52,544 bases of DNA from Thermaerobacter marianensis (GTDB lineage: Bacteria > Bacillota > Sulfobacillia > DVGY01). Position 1 is the stretch's first letter; each line of letters starts with the position of its first letter. The position numbers were made by a program, and so were the translations under genes. The stretch lies in NCBI GenBank assembly GCA_020724425.1, contig DYGY01000016.1:1-52544 (forward strand), given 5' to 3'. Positions 16,817 through 26,039 of this stretch are shown one piece after another. Below the pieces are notes generated by a model. That model saw only the letters and a list, made by a program, of their open reading frames with translations, was not told where the DNA came from and did no database searches.

Positions 16817-18004
16817 CTACCTTTCCCCGACACCTAGCGATTTTTCTAAACGACGACTTGCATAGGACATAGCATAACTAAAGACAAAGTATATTGCTGC
16901 AGCGAATATAAGGATTTCTCTTTGTCTACCTAGGAATTCTGGTTGAGCTACTATGCTTCTACCTATACCTAGGAAATCGAGTATTCCCACGATTGAGACC
17001 AGAGATGTATCTTTAAACAGAGCTATAAATTGCCCTACAAGAATAGGAATGACAGCTCTTAAAGCCTGAGGTAAGACAATCAGAAATGTAGTCTTAAAGT
17101 TGCTAAGGCCAAGAGCTTGAGCTGCTTCGTACTGCCCACGGGGAATGGATTGTAGACCAGAGCGTACGTTTTCGGCTAGATAGGCTGCACTGAATAGGGT
17201 GAGACCTGCCATTGCTCTTAAGACTCTATCTAGAGTTACTCCTTCAGGCAGAAAGAGGGGTAACATTAGTTGAGCCATAAAGAGGATTGTTATTAAGGGA
17301 ACACCTCTAATGAGTTCTATATAGCCGATACTCAGATACCTAACAAGCGGTAGTTTGCTTGTTCGACCTAATGCTAGTAACACACCTAAAGGAAAAGAAA
17401 AGACTATAGCTACTATAGCTAGCAGGAAGGTAAGCATTAGACCTCCCCAGAGATTTGTGCCGACAATAGGTAGCCAGGAAGTACCTAGACCCCTCAAAAG
17501 AACTATTATGAAAGGGAATAGGAGGATCCAGCTAGCTGCCGTAGGTTTTCTTAATATTGGGAAGTACCTACCAAGAACATAACCAAGTCCAATGGCTGTT
17601 GCATTAACTAGGAGCCAGGTCTTCACTTCGCCACTAAAAGGAAAGAGAGATAAGATAAGGAAGGAGGCGCCTAGAGCAATAGCCAAATTTCCAATTGTAC
17701 CTTTCCATAATCCCCAGGAAAGCCCTGTTAGAGTTGAAACAAGAGTAAGGGCTAACCAGACTCTGAAGATCTGATCTTGAGGATACTGACCAACTAACAA
17801 TAGACGGAGATTTACAACGATTACTGTCCAGTCGGCTGTGACAAAAACCCACTTCAGTGCGGCATAGAGAACCGTAAAGACTATCCAGAGAAATATGATA
17901 GTCAATAGAGAGTTGAACCAGCCATTAAAGAGATTTTTGCGTAACCAACCAATAATACCTATGGTATTCTTAGGGGGTTCCATTTTGGTTTCCATTGCTA
18001 TCAC
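16817..18004 (-). CDS. aapM: General L-amino-acid ABC transporter permease AapM
   Basis: One of two unlike permeases of the Aap importer, 395 residues, much longer than typical His/Glu/Gln permeases because of extra N-terminal helices (about 30-180). The coupling loop reads QYEAAQALGLSNFKTTFLIV and is followed by LPQALRAVIPILVGQFIALF. The extended N-terminus with its tryptophan-rich loop near residue 55-60 is typical of AapM. It overlaps aapQ by four bases, so translation is coupled. Together with AapQ it forms the membrane channel. Confidence 0.9.
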   Translation of the reverse strand: MIAMETKMEPPKNTIGIIGWLRKNLFNGWFNSLLTIIFLWIVFTVLYAALKWVFVTADWTVIVVNLRLLLVGQYPQDQIFRVWLALTLVSTLTGLSWGLWKGTIGNLAIALGASFLILSLFPFSGEVKTWLLVNATAIGLGYVLGRYFPILRKPTAASWILLFPFIIVLLRGLGTSWLPIVGTNLWGGLMLTFLLAIVAIVFSFPLGVLLALGRTSKLPLVRYLSIGYIELIRGVPLITILFMAQLMLPLFLPEGVTLDRVLRAMAGLTLFSAAYLAENVRSGLQSIPRGQYEAAQALGLSNFKTTFLIVLPQALRAVIPILVGQFIALFKDTSLVSIVGILDFLGIGRSIVAQPEFLGRQREILIFAAAIYFVFSYAMSYASRRLEKSLGVGER

Positions 18005-19176
18005 CTCTCCACCAGCCGCATCCGCTTGTTAAAGATGTTCATCAACAGGGATGTCAGCAGACTTATGGATAGGTAGGCAACCATTACCAGTGTGATAATT
18101 TCGACTGCTCTACCGGTTTGGTTCAGGGTTGTGCCTGAAACACTAAAGAAGTCTGGATAGCCTACAGCTATCGCGAGACTAGAGTTCTTAGCCAGGTTCA
18201 GATACTGACTGGTCATCGAAGGGATAATAACTCTTAGTGCCTGAGGTAGTATGACCAGTCGCAGCGATAGTGAATGACCTAACCCCAGAGCTTTAGCAGC
18301 TTCTGTCTGTCCTTTTGAAACTGCTTGAATACCTGCTCTAACAATTTCAGCGATAAAGGCCCCTGTATATACTACCAGTCCAAGAAGAATAGTAGCGAAT
18401 TCGGGTGAAAGACGATAGCCACCACTGTATCTTAACCCATCAACAGTTGGGACTGTTAATAGGAATGGTTTATCCATTGTTATAAGCCAAGCAAAGAGCA
18501 GGCTTAACAATAAGGCTCCCATAGCCCATAAAGCCGGGTATCGATCTATGCCAGTGATTAGCTGTTTTTCGGTTTGTTTTTTGTAGATCAGAAATCCTGC
18601 TACTATACCGACTAAAAAAAATGCTAACCATATTCTTGTTCCTGATGTGGAGACTAGCCAAGGTAAAGCCAGTCCACGATTACTAAGATGAATTGAACCA
18701 GGTAAGATGATGCTGTCTTGTATTTTTGGGAGTTGCATAAAAAGTGCAAAATACCAAATATATAATTGGACTAAAAGTGGCGTATTACGGATTATTTCTA
18801 CGTAGACAGCAGCTACGTTTCGTACTAACCAGTTACTTGATAAACGACCTATACCTACAAATACTCCAAGAATAGTTGCTAGGATAATTCCCCAAAAAGC
18901 AACCTTGATGGTGTTAGTGAAACCCACCAAAAGAGCTCGACCATAGCTATCTGCAGGAGAATACTGAATTGATGTCTCTTTGATGGAGAAGCCTGCACTT
19001 TGATTTAAAAAACTAAAACCCAGTTTCATTCCTGTTTTGTCTAATCCCACCTGGAGGTTATTGTAGAAGAAGCCACCAAGCAAAATTACTAGAACAAGAA
19101 AGAATAGTTGAACAAGAATTGGGACTATGCGATTATCGCGCCAGAATGGTACTACTGTTCTCACTGTGTCTATCAC
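18001..19176 (-). CDS. aapQ: General L-amino-acid ABC transporter permease AapQ
   Basis: The partner permease of AapM, 391 residues. The coupling loop is QTEAAKALGLGHSLSLRLVI followed by LPQALRVIIPSMTSQYLNLA and KNSSLAIAVGYPD, matching the AapQ pattern. N-terminal features include FWRDNRIVPILVQ and SFLNQSAGF(S/D)I, both well conserved in AapQ. Like AapM it is longer than simple polar-amino-acid permeases. It lies 85 bases after aapJ, separated by an attenuator-like hairpin, so the channel genes are probably made in smaller amounts than the binding protein. Confidence 0.9.
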   Translation of the reverse strand: MIDTVRTVVPFWRDNRIVPILVQLFFLVLVILLGGFFYNNLQVGLDKTGMKLGFSFLNQSAGFSIKETSIQYSPADSYGRALLVGFTNTIKVAFWGIILATILGVFVGIGRLSSNWLVRNVAAVYVEIIRNTPLLVQLYIWYFALFMQLPKIQDSIILPGSIHLSNRGLALPWLVSTSGTRIWLAFFLVGIVAGFLIYKKQTEKQLITGIDRYPALWAMGALLLSLLFAWLITMDKPFLLTVPTVDGLRYSGGYRLSPEFATILLGLVVYTGAFIAEIVRAGIQAVSKGQTEAAKALGLGHSLSLRLVILPQALRVIIPSMTSQYLNLAKNSSLAIAVGYPDFFSVSGTTLNQTGRAVEIITLVMVAYLSISLLTSLLMNIFNKRMRLVER

Positions 19177-19200
19177 CTCTCTTGTATCGAAGAAGTAGAA

Positions 19201-19232
19201 GGGGCCTGCACTCCTAGTAGAGTACAGGCCTT
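19201..19232 (-). terminator. Attenuator-like hairpin between aapJ and aapQ
   Basis: GGCCTGCACT (19203-19212) and AGTACAGGCC (19221-19230) pair with one mismatch. It stands between the binding-protein gene and the permease genes and has no strong U-tract, so partial termination or mRNA protection is likely. This is a frequent way to make more binding protein than channel. Confidence 0.55.
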
Positions 19233-19260
19233 ATCCTACTCAATTTGAGAACCTCAACGA

Positions 19261-20331
19261 TTATCTGAATGGTGGGGCATACATTAGACCACCGTTAGTC
19301 CAGAGGTCATTGAGTCCTCGTTCCAGATTGAATACGGTATCTGGCCCGAGATAGCGATCAAAGATTTCTCCATAATTACCAACCGACTTGATGATATTGA
19401 CAGTGAAGTCATTGGATAGACCAAGGTTAGTTCCTAAATCACCTTCAACACCAAGGAAACGGCGAAATACTGGATCATCGCTATTCATAAAACTATCGAT
19501 ATTTCCTTGGGTAATTCCTAGTTCTTCTGCCTCGATAGTTGCAAAGATTGTCCATTTGACAATATCATACCACTGGTCATCGCCTTCTCGTACTACAGGT
19601 CCTAATGGTTCTTTAGACATGACCTCTGGTAGTACTTTATGGGCATTGGGATCAGCTAGTGTTGCCTGACGAGAAGCCAAGCCTGAGATGTCAGTGGTCC
19701 AGGCATCGATACTACCAGCTTCATAAGCAGCAACAACAGAATCCAAATCTTCAAACACGATAGGCTCAAAGTCCACATTGAGTTTTCGCATGTGATCTGT
19801 AAGGTTCAATTCTGTTGTGGTACCAGTTTGTACGCCGATACGTGCACCATCAAGATCTTCTAAACTGTTAATTCCACTGTCTTTTCTAACCATCATACCT
19901 TGACCATCATAGAAAGTAGTTGGCGCAAAGTTCAAACCTAATGAGGTGTCCCGGGAAATAGTCCAGGTGGTATTACGCATCAAAACGTCAACTTCGCCAG
20001 TCTGTACTGCTGTTAGACGATCTTTAGCAGATAGAGGTCTAAATTCGACTGCATTAGGATCGTTAAATATGGCAGCAGCCAATGCTCTTCCGAATTCAAC
20101 ATCAAAACCAGAGTAGCTACCATCGGGTTCAAGATAACCGAATCCAGGTAGTTTAGAGTTGACACCAACAATTACATAGCCGCGGTTCTTAACTACCTCC
20201 AGTGTGCTTCTGCTGCTCTGATTACCAGTTGTAGTTTGTGTTGGTTCCTGTGTTGAATCCTGGCCGCATGCAGCGAGCGTCATCGTTACCAGCAACAACA
20301 GAATAACCAGTAAATAAGCTTTCTTTCTCAA
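19261..20331 (-). CDS. aapJ: General L-amino-acid ABC transporter binding lipoprotein
   Basis: The extracellular solute-binding protein of the Aap system, 356 residues. A lipoprotein signal ends in LAAC (Cys at about residue 22), so it is tethered to the membrane. The mature part has STLEVVKNRGYVIVGVNSKL, the conserved GFGYLEPDGSYSGFDVEFGR, VDVLMRNTTWTISRDTSLG and the C-terminal DRYLGP and LNDLWTNGGLMYAPPFR, which are diagnostic for AapJ. I place the start at the TTG at 20331, eight bases after GGAGGGGG; the longer frame has no other good ribosome binding site. The system takes up a broad range of L-amino acids. Confidence 0.9.
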   Translation of the reverse strand: MRKKAYLLVILLLLVTMTLAACGQDSTQEPTQTTTGNQSSRSTLEVVKNRGYVIVGVNSKLPGFGYLEPDGSYSGFDVEFGRALAAAIFNDPNAVEFRPLSAKDRLTAVQTGEVDVLMRNTTWTISRDTSLGLNFAPTTFYDGQGMMVRKDSGINSLEDLDGARIGVQTGTTTELNLTDHMRKLNVDFEPIVFEDLDSVVAAYEAGSIDAWTTDISGLASRQATLADPNAHKVLPEVMSKEPLGPVVREGDDQWYDIVKWTIFATIEAEELGITQGNIDSFMNSDDPVFRRFLGVEGDLGTNLGLSNDFTVNIIKSVGNYGEIFDRYLGPDTVFNLERGLNDLWTNGGLMYAPPFR

Positions 20332-20599
20332 TTCAATTGCCCCCTCCAGTTTGTTAATTTGACACTCTTTAAGCAGCTTTGCAGGAAAAATCACTACGCC
20401 ATTGCTTATATTCGAGTGCCGGAATAATGCATGGTTACAAGTATATTTCTCTAAGTCTATGTTACGGGTAACAAATAACTACGAAAAACAACTGGAAGTG
20501 ACTAAAGAGAAGACGAAAAACAGAGGAAAATAACTACTAATGAAGGGAAATCAGTAATACCTTTTGCATTAAATAATAAAAAATTGGTATCCCAAAATA

Positions 20600-21475
20600 C
20601 TAGATACTCTGTTCCTCTAGTTGCAGGAAAAAAGCAGTAAGGAATTTCCTTAAGTGGATAGAAACCTTTATTTGCTGTCCTTTCTCCATTGCTCGCATTT
20701 GGTATCTAACCTCATTGAAGTCAAAGAAAAGGGGTGCAAACTTTTCAAACCGTGGATCGTTGTAGTCTTCTAAGCCTAGGGCTGCAATGTGTTTTAGTGA
20801 AGTATAGATAGCTCTACGTAAACGTTGTTCAATAGCTTTTGGTTGCCAGCTAATTTTACTGAGGGTTTCTTTTTGATAATAGTCAGAAAGATGTAGACAT
20901 ATTTCGTTCACACTAAGGGTGGAAACATCACTTGTTATTTTCACGATGTTTAAAATGTCTTTAGCTCCTGGCTCATCGAGAATGCCAAGGTTAGCTAGAA
21001 TTTGCATGGCGACTTGGTCTCTTGATGCGGTGATGCTTGCAGAGCGTTTTGCTAGTTCATCTATTGAGCCTACCGCAGAGGCAATATTGTGGAGGATTCT
21101 CTGATACTGCCGATGGACAGTTAGATTTTGTAATACGGTTGATATCTCTGTCATATTTACGGGTTTTGCGATATAGAAGGAAATACCCAGAGAATAGGCA
21201 GCCTCAACTACCGTTTTATCTAATATGGAAGAGATGATAACGATGTCACTTGTGCAATTAGAATTCTTAAGAGAACTCAATAATGATAGTCCCTGGTCAA
21301 CTGTTGGTAATTCGATGTCCATAATGATGATATCGGGCCGAAATTGAGCTATTTTTGTTTGGGCTTGGTTTACACCGGTAAGTACAGTTATTGAGTCTCC
21401 AAGGTTAGTGACTATATCTTCCAACTTCTTTAAAACAATCTGATCTGTTTCAATTAGGCAGAATCTAGTGGTCAT
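20600..21475 (-). CDS. Two-component response regulator, YcbB type
   Basis: A 291-residue response regulator. The receiver domain (about 1-120) begins with RFCLIETD, has the phosphoacceptor aspartate in IIIMDIELP (about residue 53) and the conserved lysine in YIAKPVN (about 105). The C-terminal part (about 150-285) does not resemble OmpR or NarL domains but the YcbB/GlnL output domain, with DEPGAKDILNIVK and IEQRLRRAIYTSLKHIA. Bacillus YcbB/GlnL controls glutamine use. No histidine kinase is adjacent. It lies upstream of the amino-acid importer on the same strand, so it may control it (inference). The start at 21475 follows GGGAGGCGA. Confidence 0.8.
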   Translation of the reverse strand: MTTRFCLIETDQIVLKKLEDIVTNLGDSITVLTGVNQAQTKIAQFRPDIIIMDIELPTVDQGLSLLSSLKNSNCTSDIVIISSILDKTVVEAAYSLGISFYIAKPVNMTEISTVLQNLTVHRQYQRILHNIASAVGSIDELAKRSASITASRDQVAMQILANLGILDEPGAKDILNIVKITSDVSTLSVNEICLHLSDYYQKETLSKISWQPKAIEQRLRRAIYTSLKHIAALGLEDYNDPRFEKFAPLFFDFNEVRYQMRAMEKGQQIKVSIHLRKFLTAFFLQLEEQSI

Positions 21476-21646
21476 ATGTATCGCCTCCCAGATTAGTTTT
21501 AGTATAGTTGGACACTTGCAATGGTATTCCTTCTTAAAGATAAGAGTTAACTTTGGATCATTCACTCTTCTTTAGCGATTTTCGGCAGGAAAAGGTAGGC
21601 AAAGCAACGAATCAGCAAAAGGTTAAAGAAATTGGGGGTGGAATCA

Positions 21647-23620
21647 ATGTCTTGGAAGTCAGTAGCTAAAGGTTATGTGGATAGCGAAGTGGTTTGGCGC
21701 CCTGAAGAACATGCCTGGACCGATGATAGTAGATTGAAGAGATTCCTTCACCAGCACAAACTGAACAATTTAGATGAATTAATCGAAAAGGCAGTATTAG
21801 ATCCTGCTTGGTATTGGGATGCAGTGGTTAGGGATCTTGATTTATACTGGCAGGAACCCTATAGCAAAGTAATGGATCAGAGCAGAGGAAAAGCATGGAC
21901 TGAATGGTTTGTTGATGGCAAGTTAAATATTTCTGAGAACTGCCTTGATAGACATGTGAGGAAGGGTAAAGGCGATAGAGTAGCAATAGTATGGGAAGGT
22001 GAAGATGGGGAAGAAAGAAAGTACACCTATGCAGAGATGCTAACTGAAACGAATAAGTTGGCGAATGCTCTGATGGAGATGGGCATTGGTAAAGGTGATA
22101 GAATTGGTATATTTATGCCAATGATTCCTGAAACCGCTATAGCTCTTCTGGCTGTTTCAAGAATCGGTGCTATCTTTATCCCTATTTTCTCGGGGTATGG
22201 GGCACAGGCTGTAGCGACTAGGTTAAGTGATGCAGAAGCTAAGGTATTGATCACAGCAGATGGATTCTTTAGAAGAGGTAAGGTTGTGCCTATGAAGGAA
22301 ACAGCTGATGAAGCTATAGGTATGGCCCCTACTATTCAGAAGCAGATAGTAGTGCAGCGTTTGCATAGAGATATTTCTATGGTTACGGAACGGGATGTAT
22401 TCTGGATTGATCTTCTTTCTGGCAAGAGCGATTCTTATGAGCCGGCTAAAACTGACAGTAATGATGCTTTCATGCTTATCTATACTTCTGGTACAACTGG
22501 TAAGCCAAAGGGTGCTGTTCATGTACATACAGGGTTCCCTGTAAAAGCGGCTAATGATATGGTTTATGCCTTTGATCTTTGTGAGGATGACACAATGTTT
22601 TGGTTTACCGATATAGGATGGATGATGGGTCCTTGGGAGATATTAGGAGTGTTGATATTGGGAGCCACCATGGTATTTTATGAAGGAACTCCTGATTTTC
22701 CCAAACCGGATCGTCTGTGGGATTTAGTTGAAAAGTATCAAGTAACTCATCTTGGTATATCACCGACAGCAGTTAGATCTTTAATGAATCAGGGTGATAA
22801 TTGGGTTTTGCAACATGACCTCTCGTCATTGAGAGTTCTTGGCTCTACTGGTGAACCTTGGAACCCTGAACCATGGTTATGGTTTTTTAAAGTTGTAGGG
22901 GAGAGTCGTTGCCCAATCATCAACTATTCTGGTGGTACTGAAATATCTGGGGGTATTCTTGGTTGTTTCCCGTTGACTCCTCAGAAACCAGGTTCTTTTA
23001 CCGGTCCATTTCCTGGGGTTGATGCTGATGTGTTTTCCGAAGAAGGTCATTCTGTCACAAATGAGGTTGGCGAACTTGTAATTAAGCAGGCCTGGGTAGG
23101 AATGACTAGAGGTTTCTGGCGGGATTCTGAGAGGTATCTGGAAACATACTGGTCTAGATGGAAGGACATATGGGTTCACGGTGACTGGGCTTTAGTTGAT
23201 GAGAATGGTTTCTGGTATATACATGGAAGATCTGATGACACACTTAAGATTGCTGGTAAGCGTGTTGGACCTGCTGAGGTGGAGTCTGCTTTAGTGGCTC
23301 ATGAAGCTATACTTGAAGCGGCAGCTATTGGTGTACCAGATGAGTTAAAAGGAGAGGCCGTAGTTGCTTTTGTTGTTCTAGCACCAGGATTTATACCGTC
23401 AGATAAGTTGCAGGAAGAGCTGAAAGAACAGGTGGTTAAATATCTAGGTAAAGCATTAAAACCAAAACAGATTCATATTGTAAAGGATATACCCAAAACT
23501 AGAAATGCAAAGATTATGCGACGGATAGTTAAGGCAGCCTATCTTGGTAAGGATCCTGGAGATACTTCAGCTCTAGAGAATCCTCAGGCCATAGAGGGTA
23601 TCAGCAAACCGATATTATAA
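21647..23620 (+). CDS. acsA: Acetyl-CoA synthetase-like AMP-forming ligase
   Basis: A 657-residue ANL-superfamily ligase that activates acetate (or a similar short acid) to acyl-AMP and then acyl-CoA. The P-loop motif is YTSGTTGKPKGAVHVHTGF (about 281-299), followed by FTDIGWMMGP. The hinge motif is GRSDDTLKIAGKRVGPAEVE, and the catalytic lysine motif near the end is TRNAKIMRRIVKAAYLG, where lysine acetylation silences Acs enzymes. Length and order match Acs. The start is the ATG at 21647, six bases after GGGGGTGG. Propionate or other short-chain acids cannot be excluded. It may be regulated by the AcuB-like protein in this window. Confidence 0.87.
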   Translation: MSWKSVAKGYVDSEVVWRPEEHAWTDDSRLKRFLHQHKLNNLDELIEKAVLDPAWYWDAVVRDLDLYWQEPYSKVMDQSRGKAWTEWFVDGKLNISENCLDRHVRKGKGDRVAIVWEGEDGEERKYTYAEMLTETNKLANALMEMGIGKGDRIGIFMPMIPETAIALLAVSRIGAIFIPIFSGYGAQAVATRLSDAEAKVLITADGFFRRGKVVPMKETADEAIGMAPTIQKQIVVQRLHRDISMVTERDVFWIDLLSGKSDSYEPAKTDSNDAFMLIYTSGTTGKPKGAVHVHTGFPVKAANDMVYAFDLCEDDTMFWFTDIGWMMGPWEILGVLILGATMVFYEGTPDFPKPDRLWDLVEKYQVTHLGISPTAVRSLMNQGDNWVLQHDLSSLRVLGSTGEPWNPEPWLWFFKVVGESRCPIINYSGGTEISGGILGCFPLTPQKPGSFTGPFPGVDADVFSEEGHSVTNEVGELVIKQAWVGMTRGFWRDSERYLETYWSRWKDIWVHGDWALVDENGFWYIHGRSDDTLKIAGKRVGPAEVESALVAHEAILEAAAIGVPDELKGEAVVAFVVLAPGFIPSDKLQEELKEQVVKYLGKALKPKQIHIVKDIPKTRNAKIMRRIVKAAYLGKDPGDTSALENPQAIEGISKPIL

Positions 23621-23626
23621 GAGAGA

Positions 23627-23646
23627 GGCTGCAGAGTGCTGCAGCC
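23627..23646. terminator. Hairpin between convergent acsA and YibE/F genes
   Basis: GGCTGCAG, AGTG and CTGCAGCC form a perfect 8-bp GC-rich stem between two convergent stops. The flanking T content is moderate on both strands, so it probably works in both directions. Confidence 0.65.
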
Positions 23647-24735
23647 TTAGTTCTTCTTGGTAAGTAACATGCCCGCTGCTAAAGCGGTAAGGGGAACTGT
23701 AATAATCAGGCCGATAGTTCCGGTAAGAGCCCTAACCATTTCCGTAGCTACCAAGTCCATATTAATAACCTCTCGAGCAGGTACTTCGTAAACTACAAAA
23801 AGCAGTAGTAATGGAAGGGATGCGCCAGTATATGCTAGAATAAGGGTATTAGACATGGTTCCCATTACGTCTTTACCAACATTTAACCCAGCGTTAACTA
23901 ACCTTTGAGAACTAATGGTCCTATCTATTTCTGCGACTTCGGCTGATGCTGAAGCTACAGACATGGCTACATCCATCACGGCTCCGAGGGCACCAATAAG
24001 GATACCTGCAAAAAGCAAACCCTGGATGCTTTCAATATTAGTATTGGCATACATGAGCATTTGTGCTTCTTGTGAGCTATAACCGGTTAAATTAGCTGCC
24101 TTTCCTATTCCTAGAGCAAGAGCTCCTGCTGTTAAGAGTCCTCCAGAGGTTCCAAGGATAGCAGCTAGAGTCTTTTTGTTCCAACCACTAATTATTGTAA
24201 GGGTGACTATTGCTACAATAATTGTCAGTATGATTGCCAAAAGTACAGGATTGTAACCTTTAAGAAGCATCGGTACAAAGAAATAGAAAATCATACCTAT
24301 GGTAAGAACTAGAGTGAGAAACGCTTTAAGACCTTTTAGTCGCCCCACAAGTAGAAGAACTAGGAAGAATAGTGCTCCTAGGATATAAATATATGTATCT
24401 CTAACATAATCACTTACATGTAGTGCAACAAGTTGATTTTGATAGGTTTCTGCAACAAAATAAAAGAGTTTTCCTTCTTCTAACTCTATATCTGCTATGG
24501 GATGATCCATCAAGGTATTAGTCACTTCTATCACTTGGCCTTTATAGGGACCTTCCAAGATTTCCACTAGAGCTACTTGCTGTCTAAAGCCATAGTGATC
24601 AGCTTCGGATGAAGAAAGGATTCTTATCACTCTACCTTTGTATATGTTCATATCAGTTTCCATATAGTCCTGGGCATATAGTGGTGTGCTGAATAGAATG
24701 AGTATGGTTACTGCTAATATTAATATTTTCCTCAT
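23647..24735 (-). CDS. YibE/F family membrane protein
   Basis: A 362-residue protein with a signal peptide (about 1-21), an extracellular beta-rich domain (about 28-110, with GRVIRILSSSEAD and VALVEILEGPYKGQVIEVTN) and seven to eight membrane helices (about 115-360). This is the YibE/F layout. The GYNPVLLAIILTIIVAIVTL segment and DVAMSVASASAEVAEIDRT are highly conserved in that family. Function is unknown; transport of a small ligand has been proposed. The start follows AAAGGAGA. It is convergent with acsA and transcribed alone. Confidence 0.88.
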   Translation of the reverse strand: MRKILILAVTILILFSTPLYAQDYMETDMNIYKGRVIRILSSSEADHYGFRQQVALVEILEGPYKGQVIEVTNTLMDHPIADIELEEGKLFYFVAETYQNQLVALHVSDYVRDTYIYILGALFFLVLLLVGRLKGLKAFLTLVLTIGMIFYFFVPMLLKGYNPVLLAIILTIIVAIVTLTIISGWNKKTLAAILGTSGGLLTAGALALGIGKAANLTGYSSQEAQMLMYANTNIESIQGLLFAGILIGALGAVMDVAMSVASASAEVAEIDRTISSQRLVNAGLNVGKDVMGTMSNTLILAYTGASLPLLLLFVVYEVPAREVINMDLVATEMVRALTGTIGLIITVPLTALAAGMLLTKKN

Positions 24736-24831
24736 GAATCAGTCTCCTTTCTCTAAATATATTCCACATGCGGTTTTAGCTTACCTGCGAGTGAAGTAGT
24801 GAAAAATAAGGAAGAAGGGAGGGTTATGAGT

Positions 24832-24987
24832 GTGAACAAGACTAGGGGGTTTCTCTATTGGTTAGCAAAGTTATTGGGAGATTGGCAGGCAGTTTCTAGC
24901 GGTGATCCTAAAAAGATGGGGAAAAGGGTAGCTAGAAGAACTACTGGAAAAGCCGTAGGTAGGACGATGCGTAAGTTACTCAAATAG
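24832..24987 (+). CDS. Small strongly basic protein (hypothetical)
   Basis: A 51-residue protein with 14 lysines or arginines. An N-terminal amphipathic or hydrophobic stretch (FLYWLAKLLGDW) is followed by DPKKMGKRVARRTTGKAVGR and a basic end. I start it at the GTG at 24832, eight bases after GGGAGGG; the ATG six bases earlier is too close to that site. Small basic proteins with GDPKK...KR..R..GK..GR are widespread in Firmicutes, without a known role. Nucleic-acid or membrane binding is a guess. It ends at a perfect 12-bp hairpin. Confidence 0.65.
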   Translation: MNKTRGFLYWLAKLLGDWQAVSSGDPKKMGKRVARRTTGKAVGRTMRKLLK

Positions 24988-25011
24988 GAAGGGTTGCTCA
25001 CCCTTCCTATT
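24983..25011. terminator. Bidirectional hairpin between 24832-24987 and the rubredoxin-like gene
   Basis: AATAGGAAGGGT (24983-24994) and ACCCTTCCTATT (25000-25011) form a perfect 12-bp stem with a five-base loop. It overlaps both convergent stop codons and so probably ends both transcripts. Confidence 0.75.
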
Positions 25012-25345
25012 AGCCCCATTTCCCTTTCTCTATGTGCGTAGCTATTTCGGCTTTGAGTGATTGTCTTGATTGTTTTGCTTCGTCTGAGGCTTTCTTAAAG
25101 AGAACAACACAGGCTGGATCAAGTTTATCCTCTATTCCCAGTTTGGCTATCTCTTCAACCCTGGCTAATACGCTATCGAGTTCCATTAGCAGGTTGTTTG
25201 TCAAACGGGAGCGTTCTATAAGGTTGGAGGACTCGATTGTGAGTTCTTCGAACTTGTTTTTCGGCGCACCACATTTCGGACATTTTTCGGGAGCATCATC
25301 ACCATCATGTACGTAACCACAGACCTGACAAAGCCATTTCTTCAT
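25010..25345 (-). CDS. Rubredoxin-like domain protein with helical tail
   Basis: A 111-residue protein. The first 35 residues are a short rubredoxin of the rubrerythrin type, with CQVCGYVHDG (Cys6, Cys9) and CPKCGAPKN (Cys22, Cys25), expected to hold one iron. Residues 36-111 are predicted to be helical and lack the EExxH iron motifs of a ferritin-like domain. It therefore looks like an electron-transfer domain with a helical partner domain. It lies 21 bases after the rubrerythrin gene on the same strand, so the two are probably coexpressed in peroxide or oxygen defence. Confidence 0.82.
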   Translation of the reverse strand: MKKWLCQVCGYVHDGDDAPEKCPKCGAPKNKFEELTIESSNLIERSRLTNNLLMELDSVLARVEEIAKLGIEDKLDPACVVLFKKASDEAKQSRQSLKAEIATHIEKGKWG

Positions 25346-25366
25346 ATGCTGTATTCCTCCTGTAAA

Positions 25367-25900
25367 TCAGTAGTTTTCGGCATATTCTTCGTAGTGTGCC
25401 TTTGGATGTGCACAGGCAGGGCATAGCTCGGGTGGTTCGGTTCCTTCATGAATGTAACCACAGTTACGGCATTTCCATCTTATAGGTTCTTCTCTCTTAA
25501 AGGTTGTACCATTCTTGATTCTATCAAGGAGTTTCTGGAATCTTATTTCGTGTTCTTCTTCTACCTCTGCTACCTCATGAAAGAAATCTGCAATTTCATC
25601 AAAGCCTTCTTCTCTGGCTACCTTTTCAAAGTCTCTGTACATTGAGGTCCATTCATAGTTTTCTCCATCGATTGAGGCTTGAAGGTTAGCTTGGGTATCA
25701 CCAATACCTTTTAGGAATTTTAGAGCTTTTTTTGCATGTTCCTTTTCATGGTCTGCTGTTTCAAGGAAAATGCCTGAGATTTGTTCATAGCCTTCTTTCT
25801 TGGCTACGCTTGCAAAGTAGGTATACTTGTTGCGAGCCTGAGATTCGCCAGCAAATGCTTCTTTTAGGTTAGCTTCTGTCTTACTCCCCTTAAGATGCAT
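25367..25900 (-). CDS. rbr: Rubrerythrin
   Basis: A 177-residue peroxide-reducing iron protein of anaerobes. The N-terminal four-helix diiron domain (about 1-135) has ligand motifs [38 protein letters not shown] and [13 protein letters not shown]. The C-terminal rubredoxin domain (about 140-177) has [10 protein letters not shown] and [11 protein letters not shown]. It reduces hydrogen peroxide with electrons from ferredoxin or NADH via the rubredoxin iron. The TGTGAA-like and AGGAGGG context gives a good start. It is followed by the rubredoxin-like gene in one operon. Confidence 0.95.
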   Translation of the reverse strand: MHLKGSKTEANLKEAFAGESQARNKYTYFASVAKKEGYEQISGIFLETADHEKEHAKKALKFLKGIGDTQANLQASIDGENYEWTSMYRDFEKVAREEGFDEIADFFHEVAEVEEEHEIRFQKLLDRIKNGTTFKREEPIRWKCRNCGYIHEGTEPPELCPACAHPKAHYEEYAENY

Positions 25901-26039
25901 GGTATCCCTCCTAGTAATGATTTTATTATTAACTAACTTCGTTATATTAAGAAAAATTCCTGCTTGCTCGTTTATACTTGGCAGGAATTAATAGCTGTAT
26001 TAAGAAAAAATATGGCAAAAGATTAAAAGGGAGAGACCA

